From Isoetes taiwanensis (taxonomy: Eukaryota > Streptophyta > Lycopodiopsida > Isoetales > Isoetaceae), in NCBI GenBank assembly GCA_021234155.1, contig JAJEKV010000072.1:4160407-4224406 (forward strand): a stretch of DNA of 64,000 nt, read 5' to 3'. Below the pieces are notes generated by a model that had not been told where the DNA came from, ran no database searches, and saw only the letters and a list, made by a program, of their open reading frames with translations. Positions within the stretch are counted from its first letter, which is position 1, and the number at the start of each line of letters is the position of its first letter. Of this stretch, positions 23,901-34,000 are shown one piece after another. The translations under genes were made by a program, and so were the position numbers.

Positions 23901-25180
23901 GAGTTGATCTCCATTGCTCTACCTCCATTGTGCTAAAGGATGCTGAAAAAATAAACATGGTATAGTAAAAAGAATGACTCACAGGTAACAAAGAAACATC
24001 CTACCAGAGAGAGCAAGCTTAAGAAAGAACTATGCAAAGAAAACCAGTGGAAAAAAAAAATACCAGTTAAATCTGAGTAAATCATGACCACTGCACCTTG
24101 CCATATGTCACAACCGGTATCGCTTAGCCTGCAGCAAAGAAAACCTCCAGAACAATGCCAAATATCTACTTCTTTCCTTGCTGCTTGTTATCACCAGCTT
24201 GTTGCAAAACATTGTTTCTTCGGAACAGAGACCCTAGAAAGAGATTAAGCAAGATTATTCAATAAAATCATACGAATAAAAGAAGCATCATGAAAAAAGC
24301 ATCTCACGAAAACCTCTCCTGCACCAGGGGTCTTGAAACAGATTCTCCTATTCTAAATAATCTGTGATTAGAAAACTCTGTGATTAGAACCATCCTGTAA
24401 TTAGAAAACCTTGTCATTAGAACCCTATTATTTGAAAACCCTGTGATTAACACAACAACCGGATTAGATGGGTTATACCTGCTCCATGATTCCTCTGGAA
24501 ATTTTGCTGTGTTATTCCTGCGATTTGCAAACTTCCAACAGCGAGATAATACCTTAAGAAATGGTGAGAAGTTGCATCTCTCTGTGAGAAGTTGAAAAAG
24601 AAGAGGTATCTCCAACCTGTTCAAAAATCTACTGTAAAACCGGACATGCACTTACCATTACATAAAAAACACCTACCTGAAAAAAGCCAGAATGCAGCAA
24701 GCCTCCAGCGTCAATATGCCCAGCTCCTTCCTCGGCTACAGAGGTTTTACGCTGGAAACCTGAGAAATAAATTCACCAACTCAGTTTTATGCAAGATCCG
24801 GCCCAGCTTGATTGCAAGATTCTAGGGTTTTGCCATCGCTTTACCTGCAGCTCCACTCGCCTTAAGATTCCAAGCCAGGTAGTGCGCTCCCAGTATGGCG
24901 ATGACGGATCTGCTTGAGGCGCAAGCAAGCCGAGCTGAGCAAAAATTCGTAGTAAGCTACACCGAAATGCTTCTTCCATCTAAATTCCACCATTCAATGC
25001 TGGCGGGCCTGTTCAAAAACAGGCAATTTAATTTTCGCCAACTTGGATCCCCGAGGGGGGAAGCTGGATGCCGGAGGGGGGTCGCAATACCATGGGAAGG
25101 CCGCATGCGGCGTTACATGTGGCTGGCACGAAACCCAACCCCCTGGCACGAAACCCAACCCCCTCCCAAAATAAGAAAGA
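20910..25180. other. Gene-poor stretch
   Basis: AT-rich sequence with only short unrelated frames and no domain. A duplicated AAAGTGCCTTACATTGTT is seen at 22044 and 22079. Near 25125-25160 a 20-bp tandem duplication (TGGCACGAAACCCAACCCCC) abuts the PLE fragment. Confidence 0.5.
21349..21369 (-). repeat. Third, decayed Helitron-type hairpin
   Basis: GTGTGCTTGGCGTTGTTGGGC, differing from the 20855 copy by three C-to-T changes, each at a site that could be a decayed CpG or CNG. Same orientation as the other two. Confidence 0.45.
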
Positions 25181-25189
25181 AGATAGTCT

Positions 25190-26130
25190 TGTTTAAGAGT
25201 TTGAACATTATTACCATTTTTGCCATTGGAGTTGTCCTTGGGTAAATGTCATCCATATGATTGAGCAAGTATCGGACCCCCTGGTCGAACCAAATGATGC
25301 CAATAAGGCAATCATTTTTCTTGTCATACTTCCTATCTTTTTTGTTCTTCTTGCACTTACACTTGAAGTATGGACAGTGGGTTCTCCAAACCCTTTTTAA
25401 GTAATAAGCCATGTTATGCTTTTGACTAATAAAAAGACCAGTATTCTTAATACAAGTTTGTTCAAAAAAAGTAATATCAAAGGGTACCTCCACTTTTTCC
25501 ATAATAAAGTACTTTTCTAGTTTAAGGGCCTTGATCTTGGCAGTGTTGACATCACCCTCTGAGATTCCAGCAAAGGCCTTCCAAGTTTCAAGGTCTATTG
25601 GGGCCAGTGCTTCGAAATTCTGACTTTTCCATAAAGCATGATCATAAGCAGCAGAAAAATACTCCACCGCATGTTCAGTAATGATAGAAAAGCAGGCCGA
25701 ATTAGCCAAAGTGAGATTAGGAACCCTGTCCTCCATTTTATTGAGCTAGTTAGGAAAGTAATCATTTTCCCTGTTCAGGACCTTTGTTTCATCACAGCTT
25801 AACAGATATACTTCAGAAAGGTCATTATCAGTGAAGAGACAATCTTGTGATTCCTCTTGTACTTTTACTTCCTCAGTATCGAAGGTAAGATACTTGATGT
25901 CGTTTGCCTTCTCCATGGCAGTGAGGCCAATCATGAATTTTTTTCCCGTTTCATCTTCATGGCAAGTTCTAAAAAAAGGGATGCTGGCCATATCCTTGTA
26001 GAGAGAAACAAGAATAATTTTGGATTTATCATAGTCATAGTTGGTTTTCTTGATGAGGTGGAAGGTCTTAAACCAACCATTGAAACCTAAGCACATGGAC
26101 TATATTTTCACCGGTTTTTTTTAATAACAA
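25190..26130 (-). mobile_element. Penelope-like element fragment (N-terminal region)
   Basis: Minus-strand frames at 26096-25746 and 25736-25170 match the first half of the element at 58.6-60.5 kb along their whole length: SLYKDMASIPFF against SLLYKEFPSILY, PIDLETWKAFAGIS against PLNLETWVCIAGIT, VPFDITFFEQTCIKNTG against LPFDITFFDQPCIKNSG, CPYFKCKCKKN against CPYFTCKCIKN, and DIYPRTTPMAKMVIMFKLLNK against VIYPDTTPMMKMVIFSKLLNK. Homology stops abruptly after LLNK at about 25190, so the reverse transcriptase half is absent. The amino-acid divergence shows the two copies are old relative to each other. Confidence 0.75.
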
Positions 26131-28140
26131 ATCTAGGGCAAAGAAAATTAAAAAATCGGCTAGAAATTAGGCATGCAGATGAAGAAGGTCATGGAATAAC
26201 GCCCTCTTGCATCAGGCCTCTACTTTCTATTTTTGCCCTTTTTCCGTTTCGCCCTTTCGAACCTGCCTGGAGTGTCAGTGATAATGAAGAGTATGAAAAA
26301 AAAGTGCATTATTATCAAAAGTCAGTTGTTAGCTTATCTGCACCTACCAGGCTTAATAAATTTGATAGTCACAAGATGATATATTTTTCAAACTTAGCTA
26401 GTCAAAATAACAATAGCCATGAAGTATTTATTGTGCCCTAGATGAAAAGGTGCATATATTCAACCTATTACAATTATACCCATTCCAAATCTGGACAAGA
26501 CCTTTTTAAAACTTCGACAACCTGAAGAAAACAAATCTAACCAATTCTAGCTCTTTAATACTAGTGTGCCTTTTGCTAGGTTTTTTTTTTTTTTTTTTTT
26601 TATACAAAATGCAGCCAATAAAGCATGTCCACCGTAATATTATCTTCCAAAGTAAGGAATGAAAGAGGCCAAAAAATAAACTGCCCAATCTACCTGTCTT
26701 AGTTTCAATATGTTCATAAAAGCTTACTGGACTATAATGATGTTTCGCACATAGTTTGCAATGTTCCCTTTTGCAAGTCTTCTGGCTTGTTCAGCCATGG
26801 CTAACTCTGGAAGTCAACAATCCTCTCTCATTCATCTCCTCTTTCCTATTCTTCTGCCTGAATCCAAAAGCAACCATAAGTTCTCCCATGCACACCTGGA
26901 AAGCCAGATAAAATCAATTTATGATCGAATCAATACGATCTACCAGTGAACCATCAAAATATATGTTCCAAATTCAAGAACAAGCTCAAGCTCAAGCACA
27001 GGGAAGTTCAAGCTTATTAGGATCAAGCAAACCCTAAGCCTAGAAGTTACATCACCCTCTACAACAGTCTGCCCGGGTTGGGCAGGCTGGCTAGTTCATC
27101 TGGGCATCCTCTGACATGCAAGCGGCTGTCTAAGAAAAACTCCTAGCTGCCTTCACGTTTATGGTTTCGAAATAATAAAGCCTTAAAAAAATAAACTAAA
27201 AAATTTTAAAGAGTTTGTTAGGCATAAAAATAACAAGCCCTTAAAAGACAAACTAATAGAAAAATATAAGCCTTTAAAATATTATAAAGCTTTTTTATTT
27301 TCCTTTTTATTTTTAGCTACATCGCTTTGCTCCATATTTATATGAACCCTCAATGGTTCAACACATACAAAAACCTCTATTTTTGAATAAATCTTTTTTC
27401 CCCAACAAAAACTTATAAAGACCTTTTGCCAATGTAATCACCCCATAACCCCAGAACTCGAATCTATGGCTGCCTAAAATGGAGGGCCAATCCGCCTACA
27501 TGCCTTCCAAACCATATGATCTTTGACATTGCAGCTAGATGTGTCCATTGATGAGGTTTCCCACCAACATAGTGTGGATTCTGGCCAATTTGAGGATGAT
27601 TCCAACCTTTGTTGTTGCTGGTCAATACAACTTATGGATTATAGTAAAGCTTCTTCAAGCTAATAAATGTAGTATTAAGACTCATTCCTACAGGTCTTAT
27701 CGACTAAATCAGCTAATCACATATGCCTTGCAGTACTTTGTTCTGGATGGTGACTCTATACCAAATACATGTGAAGAGCAAGCTTGTTGCTTTACTTATG
27801 CCTGAAAATCACTTGTCTTAGCATCAAAGCAGAGCTTCATTGCCCAATGGCTCTCAAGCTTAAAGGACATTTATCTGATATAGATTTTGAGAGTGTGAAA
27901 GCCAGTTCCTATTCACAAATAGAGCTTCAAAAACATTTAAGGAGCGTTATTTAAATAGGTGAACTAAACAGGATATCTTCCACCTTTTGTTTTGATAACA
28001 GGGTGTAAAATCGCTAGTGGGGTACAACTTTTGGCGAAGCATTTAAGCACTTTAAGTGCTGAAACTCGCGGACGTCGAAGCCCGTCACACCCTTCTCCCT
28101 CCTTTTCCCCTGGGCGCGAAAACTCAGGTCAGTGTTTGAC
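26131..28140. other. Intergenic; T23 tract
   Basis: No gene is visible. A T23 run at 26580-26602 may be the tail of an old minus-strand retroposed fragment. Confidence 0.5.
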
Positions 28141-28145
28141 TGTTG

Positions 28146-30632
28146 ATGATGGAGGCATGGAGCGCGGATGATTTTAACAGCATCAGAGGTCTGTGCAATT
28201 CGGGGGTGAAGCCCCATGCGGAAGAAACTTGGTTGGAAAATAATGTCACGGATCGAGATTGGGAATCTGTTTGGACAAAGAAGTTGAACAAGGGAAAGAG
28301 AAAATGGCACTGTGCAAAGGAGCATCTTCAAGAGAAGTTGGAAACACTCTGCCAAAAAATCTACAAGAATTGTCACAACAAAGAAGTAAGAAAGCAACTG
28401 GCCCTTGCTTTTGCGTTTGAAAATTGTACTAGATCAATAGTTGCACCTGAGGAACACAGGTAAACTGGGCTGCATTTGCTGTGCAATGCCAAAGATAACA
28501 ATAGACAAGTAAAAACAGAGGCAGATGTTGTAGCACATGTTAGGAAAACTGAAATGAAGGCAAAGCCAAAGGTGGCAGCTGGATCAAATGAGATCAGTGC
28601 ATGTGATGAAAACATAAAACCTTAGAGAATGCAAAGATGGAGATTGGAAAATCAGTTTTACTTATCACAAAGAATCTGGAAGCGAGGGAAGTGAGTTGAA
28701 AGGCAATGAGAAGGCCTCCTCAAGTACGTAAAATAATGTTGGAAGAGGCTAAGAACAAATTTTAAGACATGCCACAAATGATTTGGCTACAAAACAGAGG
28801 AGTTCAAGCTTAATCCAAACCGTGAGTTGGAGGCGAAATTAAAGATTTGGAGCAGATCGTCCGGATGGAAACTTGGCACAGAACAAGGTACAAAAAGCAA
28901 TGAACCCTACATCCGTTAATGCGCGGTCAAATTTAAAATCAAACTTGAGGAGGAGTTAAAAGTTCTCGAAGAAGAACGAGACTTCTCGCATTTCTACATA
29001 AACAATTTGTGGAAGCTGAAAATGGATACTCCTCGCAAAGATTTAGCATCTCTACTATTATACGAGATAAGTTGTTAGGTGCAAGATCCATTTTATACAT
29101 GTTCAAGATGTGGTCCGAATTCACTAAAGCTTACAGTTAAGTTTAGCACCGAATTGCCAACATGAGTATCATATAGCTTATTGTTCATTGTTGAGAGGAG
29201 GACAATGTATTCATGGTTGCCTTGGAAAGGTGCCAGAGGGTGTATTTGACGAGCTAAGTTTTGGCCATCTTGCGGGTGCTTCAAATAGTACACCAAAAAA
29301 GGATGCGTTAATCCGCCCTACAATTGAGGTCTCACCCTACAGGGTTCAAAGAAGGACAATGGCTTCATTTGAAGATGCACAACACCCGCAAAGTCCTATA
29401 GGAGTACAAATAATTGTGACTGATTTGAATGGCACAAACAGAACCACCACCACCACCCAAGAAGCCGCCCAAGAAGCTATAGAAGAAGTCGAAAACACAA
29501 CACCAGCTTGTAAACACAAAGACCGGGTTTGTGGAAAAAAACAATGCACCACGAAAAGTACACAATCGGGTTGAGGGAGTAATTCCATTGGATGAGGGCA
29601 ACTTGGGTGAATTTTTGCCAAAAGGAAAGGGCGAAGAACAAAGAGGGATAAGCTGGAGGATAGCAAAGAAGTTGTTCAAAGCTACAAGAAAGAGAACAAG
29701 AAGTAGCACCGCGAAAGATGCAGGAAGCGCCTCAATCATGACACCACACCTATCAAAGTGTGTTCTGAAGAAAATGCAGAATCAGGCCCTCAAATTTCAG
29801 GTGAGCCTGATCTTCAACAAGTGATTGATGCCTTTAATAAACCTGGAAAGTCAGTGTGGGAAGTGCTGGCCAAGGCCACAACTTAGTATTGCTTAAAACA
29901 TTGAATATTATTGATTTTCTTTTGTTGCATTCACTGTAGGATTACCAGTTGATTCTCATTAGGTCGAGAATCCTGTTGTTGATACGTAAAGGTTTCCACA
30001 TTCAACCCATTTTTCATTTTCATCTTCATCTATTTATTCATGTAGTAATTCCCCGTTGTGTAGGTATTCAGATGTTCCAACGCATTTAAATATTGATTTG
30101 GTAGCAAAAGATAAATTCATTGTCTTGGATTTAAATGGTGTGTTCGTAAAAACTTTTGGTGCAAATGAACACATACGCTTGGAATTAGGATTGACAATGA
30201 TATACACTAGCAGAAAGAAAGTGATATTCAGACCAGAAGCAATGTTCTTCTTGAAGACTTTGTTACAGAAGTGTTGTGTTGGTGTATGGTCATCAATGCA
30301 ACTCTCTAATGTGGAAGATGTGCCGCAAGTACTATGTCCAGATTTGAGGGACGAATTTCTATTTGTATGGGGACAGAAAAAATGTGTGAAGACCGCCACC
30401 ACCCTAACAAACCCGGGTCAGTTTAGTCATGATGAAGCCACTTGGGAAAATATATGAGTCATACCCAAGATTCAAAGGTAAGACTTTGCTTCTTGATGAT
30501 TCATTATACAAGTCTTACCTTAGCAGCCCCTGGAAACTTCTACTAGTACCTGCATTCAAGATGGATGTCTGTGATGAAGTGCTAACAAGATTTCACCCCA
30601 AAGATAGAAGGAATACCAGAGGCCAAGACTGA
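28146..30632 (+). pseudogene. Decayed multi-part gene with FCP1-like end
   Basis: Pieces of plausible coding sequence follow one another on the plus strand but do not form one frame. 28146-28622 encodes MEAWSADDFNSIRGLC, a Lys-rich helical region and, after a TAA that overlaps a possible splice donor (CACAG|GTAAACT), LHLLCNAKDNNRQ. 29530-29890 encodes a basic region and ends LQQVIDAFNKPGKSVWEVL. 30056-30632 is the FCP1-like domain. Stops and frame changes between the parts mean either many unrecognised introns or decay. I favour a pseudogene or a poorly conserved host gene. Confidence 0.4.
30056..30632 (+). pseudogene. FCP1/NIF-like HAD phosphatase domain
   Basis: The features of the FCP1 homology domain appear in order: KFIVLDLNGVFVKTF (motif I), RPEAMFFLKTLLQKC, VGVWSSMQLSNVED (the WSS of motif II), FVWGQKKCVKT and, in another frame from 30429, KPLGKIYESYPRFKGKTLLL and DDSLYKSYLSSPW (the DDS of motif III). 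The HAD catalytic signature DxDx(T/V) is here DLNG: the first Asp is kept and the second, the general acid/base, is Asn. Plant genomes do contain FCP1-like proteins with a DxNG signature, so this may be inherited and not a new loss. A frame change near 30420 separates motif II from motif III. Phosphatase activity is unlikely. Confidence 0.6.
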
Positions 30633-30959
30633 GGAAAAAAATGAAGTTACCGGTGAAGAACACACACGATGCATGTCCCGCCTATGACAGATAGAAAGAT
30701 TATGAAGCTATGCTTGGAAAGACTTTCCTGAAAACAATTGCAAATTGTGCACCCTTGTGAATGAGGAATTGGAGAAGGTTTATGGTGACGAACATTGTCA
30801 TCCTCCATTACTGTGATTAAGCCTGAGACATTTATGATTATTGGCCTGATTGTCATTTATTTAGGCCAAGGAATCTTACACTTTTCATGTACCATCTTTA
30901 TCTTATATTAATTTAAGAATGTTTTTGCTATATTGTTTATATAGTTCAATGCAGACTTG

Positions 30960-31270
30960 TCTATAAGTTTTTGCTATATTGTTTATATCTAGTTCAATGC
31001 TGACTGCAAGGGGTGCTTAAAACTTATCAAGTGCTTCAAAAAAAAATTGCTTGCAAGTGCTAGTCTGGTATGAGTCTTAATGGTAGATACTGCTTACTGT
31101 TATGCAGTGACAGTTACTAAGTATGTAGTTGCAAGTGTTAATGTCATTAAGTGCTTACTGTCATGTGTTAAGGTTCGTTTATTGCATAAGTGCTTCGTGG
31201 TGTTCCAAAGTGCTTACTCACAAGCACCGGCCGAAAACTAATTAAAGTGCTTAGTGTTTGAGCTAGAGCA
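30960..31270. repeat. Scattered AAGTGCTT motif cluster
   Basis: AAGTGCTT or close variants occur about nine times in 310 bp, at irregular spacing (near 31012, 31037, 31055, 31153, 31189, 31209 and 31244, among others). The motif AAGCACTT/AAGTGCTG also occurs near 28044. It is not a regular tandem repeat. Confidence 0.4.
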
Positions 31271-31595
31271 CTGTTACATTCAAGCATAATCTGAATGGAC
31301 TGTACAAGAATTCAATGTTTTGTCACCTGCATGGATAATAGAAGTAAGAACATCAAATGAATTCATTCTTACATAATGGAAAAAACAAAATGTAAGACAC
31401 AACAAAGAACAAAGTAGATAACAACAAAGTAAGTGAGATAATCAAAGAACAAAGATAAAAACTTCATATATTTGATAGACAAAAAGAACATTTGATAGAG
31501 AAAAAAAATGAAAAACAAAGAACAAAGTGCTAGAGACAAAAAACTTTTTATATAAACAAAATATTCTACAAAAAAAGGCCATAAGGCCAATGTTT

Positions 31596-31690
31596 TCGGG
31601 GGCTTTCGGGGGGCTTTCTGGGTGTCTTCTGGGGGCTTTCGGGGGCTTTCGCTTTCAGGGGGCTTTCAGGGGCTTTCTGGGTTCGGACTC
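31596..31690. repeat. GGGGGCTTTC minisatellite
   Basis: About eight imperfect copies of a 10-12 bp unit GGGGGCTTTC, just downstream of the acidic-protein gene (on its transcript side). Confidence 0.85.
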
Positions 31691-31761
31691 GCTCACTCCA
31701 CATTTCTCCTCCACCTCCGCCTCCTTCTGCCTTTTGGTCTTCCGGGCGGTTTCTGAGACTC

Positions 31762-32207
31762 TCAAAAAATGAGTTGTTTTTCCTCTTCTTCATCTGCCTC
31801 TTCCTCTTCCTCTTCCTCTTCCTCTTCCTCTTCCTCTTCCTCTTCCTCTTCCTCTTCCTCTTCCTCTTCCTCTTCCTCTTCATCCTCCTCTTCTTCTTCA
31901 TCCTCCTCTTCCTCAGAATTCTCCTCCTCTTCCTCTTCAGAATTATCCACTTCCCGCTCTACTTCCTGCTCGACTTCTGTAAACAAAAAAAGCATTTAGT
32001 TAAAACAAAAGAAAAACAAAACAAAAAAAAATTGCAAAACAAAAGAATACCTTCTTCTTCCTCATGGTCCTCAGTGTCTGTTGCTTCTTCTGGACGAACC
32101 GGCTCAAAGAAATAGGCGCTCCTGTATTGCGGAGCGACGTCCACATCCTCAGGCACCTGCTTAAGCACATACTCGGGTGCTTTATTTCTGCTGCATGCAG
32201 AGGCCAT
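31762..32207 (-). CDS. Small, extremely acidic two-exon protein
   Basis: Exon 1 (32207-32051) starts MASACSRNKAPEYVLKQV and ends in DTEDHEEEE. The intron 32050-31977 has GT (GGTATTC) and AG (TTTACAG) ends and begins and ends cleanly in phase. Exon 2 (31976-31762) continues EVEQEVEREVDNSEEEEEEN into a Glu run and ends KQLIF. The spliced frame is 372 nt, or 123 residues. Over half of the second exon is Glu, encoded by a (TTCCTC)n hexanucleotide tract, so length is probably variable. Exon 1 has a normal composition (YRSAYFFEPVRPEEATDTED). I do not recognise a family. Acidic tails of this kind are common in histone chaperones and nuclear proteins, but no such domain is visible. Confidence 0.5.
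31795..31895. repeat. (TTCCTC)n hexanucleotide repeat
   Basis: About 14 nearly perfect hexamers inside exon 2 of the acidic-protein gene. The long Ser-, Phe/Leu- and Arg/Lys-rich frames over it are artefacts of the repeat. Confidence 0.9.
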
Positions 32208-32282
32208 TGCAAAGGAAATAGACGGAATGGGCGTAAGAAGAGGATTTGGGCAAGAAGCCGGCTTAAGGCGAAAGCGTGAGGG

Positions 32283-32345
32283 CGTAAGAAGAGCTTAAAT
32301 CCTATGATTAGGCGCCTAGTGCTTAAATCCTATGCTTAGGCGCGT
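32283..32345. repeat. Duplicated motif upstream of the acidic gene
   Basis: GCTTAAATCCTATGATTAGG and GCTTAAATCCTATGCTTAGG lie 31 bp apart, each followed by CGC. They sit 80-140 bp upstream of the acidic-protein ATG, where promoter elements would be expected. Confidence 0.5.
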
Positions 32346-32699
32346 CAGTGTGCGAAAAACCTCACACGCGCCAGAACAATTAATTCGTAACCAGGCTTAA
32401 ATATTTCGTATGACCATTGGAATTGACACATGTCACATCGAGGAAATGCCTTGACACTATATTTTTGCCAAGAATGTTGGGATAGTGTTGGTACCAAAAT
32501 AAATAATTGAATGTTATTCCAATGTCACAAATGTACATTCTTAAACAACAATTCAATCTTCATTTTTCGAAGTACGTGTCCATGCACACCACCCTTGTGC
32601 ATCCTCACTATTATTTTAATATATATCCAAATATGTGCTTACGTGCTTAGGTGCTGGAACAACAAATCACTTGCAAAGAATTACATCAATTTGGTTAAG

Positions 32700-34000
32700 T
32701 GTCAAATTTTGTACATGTCTGTGCCTTCTATTTTGTCCATATCAATTTTAGGATATCTTACCACGTGGCTGTGCACGGAGGCTTCGGGTTGTTTAGTGAT
32801 CAACATGTACTTGAAATCACCCAAGAATTGATAATACAGTCCACTTAAGATAACCTCATGCACTCCAAATTTTTGCCCCCATCCATCTTTGATCTGTGCA
32901 CTTGAGGATGTAGAAGTCCACACCCTCTGAATTGTCTACCTCAAAGATTCATCGCAAAATTGTCACCTACCTCTACCAAATTATCGATCCATTCATTGGC
33001 TTGTTCAAGAGTCTCATTTTTTTCTTCTCAACTCCTGGTTTTAAGTCACACCTCCCACTTTCCAAATCTACCATTGATGCAGAGTCCCACTCTCGATCCA
33101 TGCAAAACAAGCAGAAACATGATAGGCATCTATGAGCAAGCCTGTTTGGTCTACTCCTGCTGACAGGTCTGATACAGTGAATCTTCTTTGTGCCTTTAAG
33201 TGTTTCAATTTCATATTCTTGCATGTTTGCCACAACAAAGAAGTTCAATTTCCCAAAAAATATCATTTGATCTCATCTCGCTTCATCAACCGGTAGATCG
33301 TTGAAATATGTACACGTAAATTTTACAATATCTTTAGCATGCCTCCAGCTTGCACACCATTGGGTTTGAGTTGTTCCTTACTTAGCAAACTTTTTGATAA
33401 CAAAGACCTTCACCATCATGTTCACCTTTACCATGAGCAGTGGCAAAGTAGTTCCACACTATTTCCTTATCATTCATTGTGAAGTACCTGCCTAAGAAAA
33501 AAAAAGGTTTTGCTGACTTGAATTGTGATGAGTAGCTCCAAACCCAATGCTTCTCATACCCTATTTCCTGTTCCTTAAGCCATGCAACATGCTTTTGTAG
33601 GCGTTGTTCCACAAATAATGAGTCATGCACTTTATCATCATAAATGTAAAAGTGAGTCTCTTTTATGATCTTCCTACCATTGTTGAGTCTATTCCCCGAC
33701 CGCCCAATCTTCTCGTTTCTTTTTTTCTTCTTTGGACGCTCTTCTTCTTAAATACGATAGGAACAGAATATCAAACTTTTGTCATGTCTATATGTTATGT
33801 GAACAAGTATAGAAACTTGGTCCAGATGCCGCTGCATTGACCGGGCTCATTCGGATCTTGATGCCGTAATTTTCTCGCAAAGTCAATAAATGTATACAAT
33901 TGTATCTTCCGAAATGATGACACACACCGCTTAAACCGATTGGCCCGCCAATGTGCTATGTAATTGTGTGGAACAAAATCTGATATTACCTTCTTCACAT
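32700..34000 (-). pseudogene. Broken, probably transposase-derived gene
   Basis: Minus-strand pieces in order: NYIAHWRANRFKRCVSSF with FIDFARKLRHQDPNE (33998-33860); VHDSLFVEQRLQKHVAWL, HWVWSYSSQFKSAKPFFFL and WNYFATAHGKGEHDGEG (33630-33400); CLSCFCLFCMDREWDS (33266-33060); and a C-terminal WGQKFGVHEVILSGLYYQFL (32860 region). This order (an IDFAENY-like strand, a HWVWSDGCxxQFK-like strand, then a GHGKGE(x)DG motif and a Cys cluster) matches my memory of a large uncharacterised family in seed-free plants, oomycetes and some animals, thought to derive from a DNA-transposon transposase. Several frame changes and stops break it. The family assignment is from memory and moderately secure. Confidence 0.5.

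Noticed and set aside
24592-24825. Plus-strand basic frame MKKKRYLQPVQKS
   Set aside because: Short, no domain, no codon bias evident, and surrounded by non-coding sequence.
30034-30402. Minus-strand frame opposite the FCP1-like domain
   Set aside because: The plus strand carries all recognisable HAD motifs; the opposite frame has none.
31566-31999. Ser-rich, Phe/Leu-rich and Arg/Lys-rich frames over the TTCCTC tract
   Set aside because: Shadows of the hexanucleotide repeat. Only the Glu-coding frame joins a spliced upstream exon.
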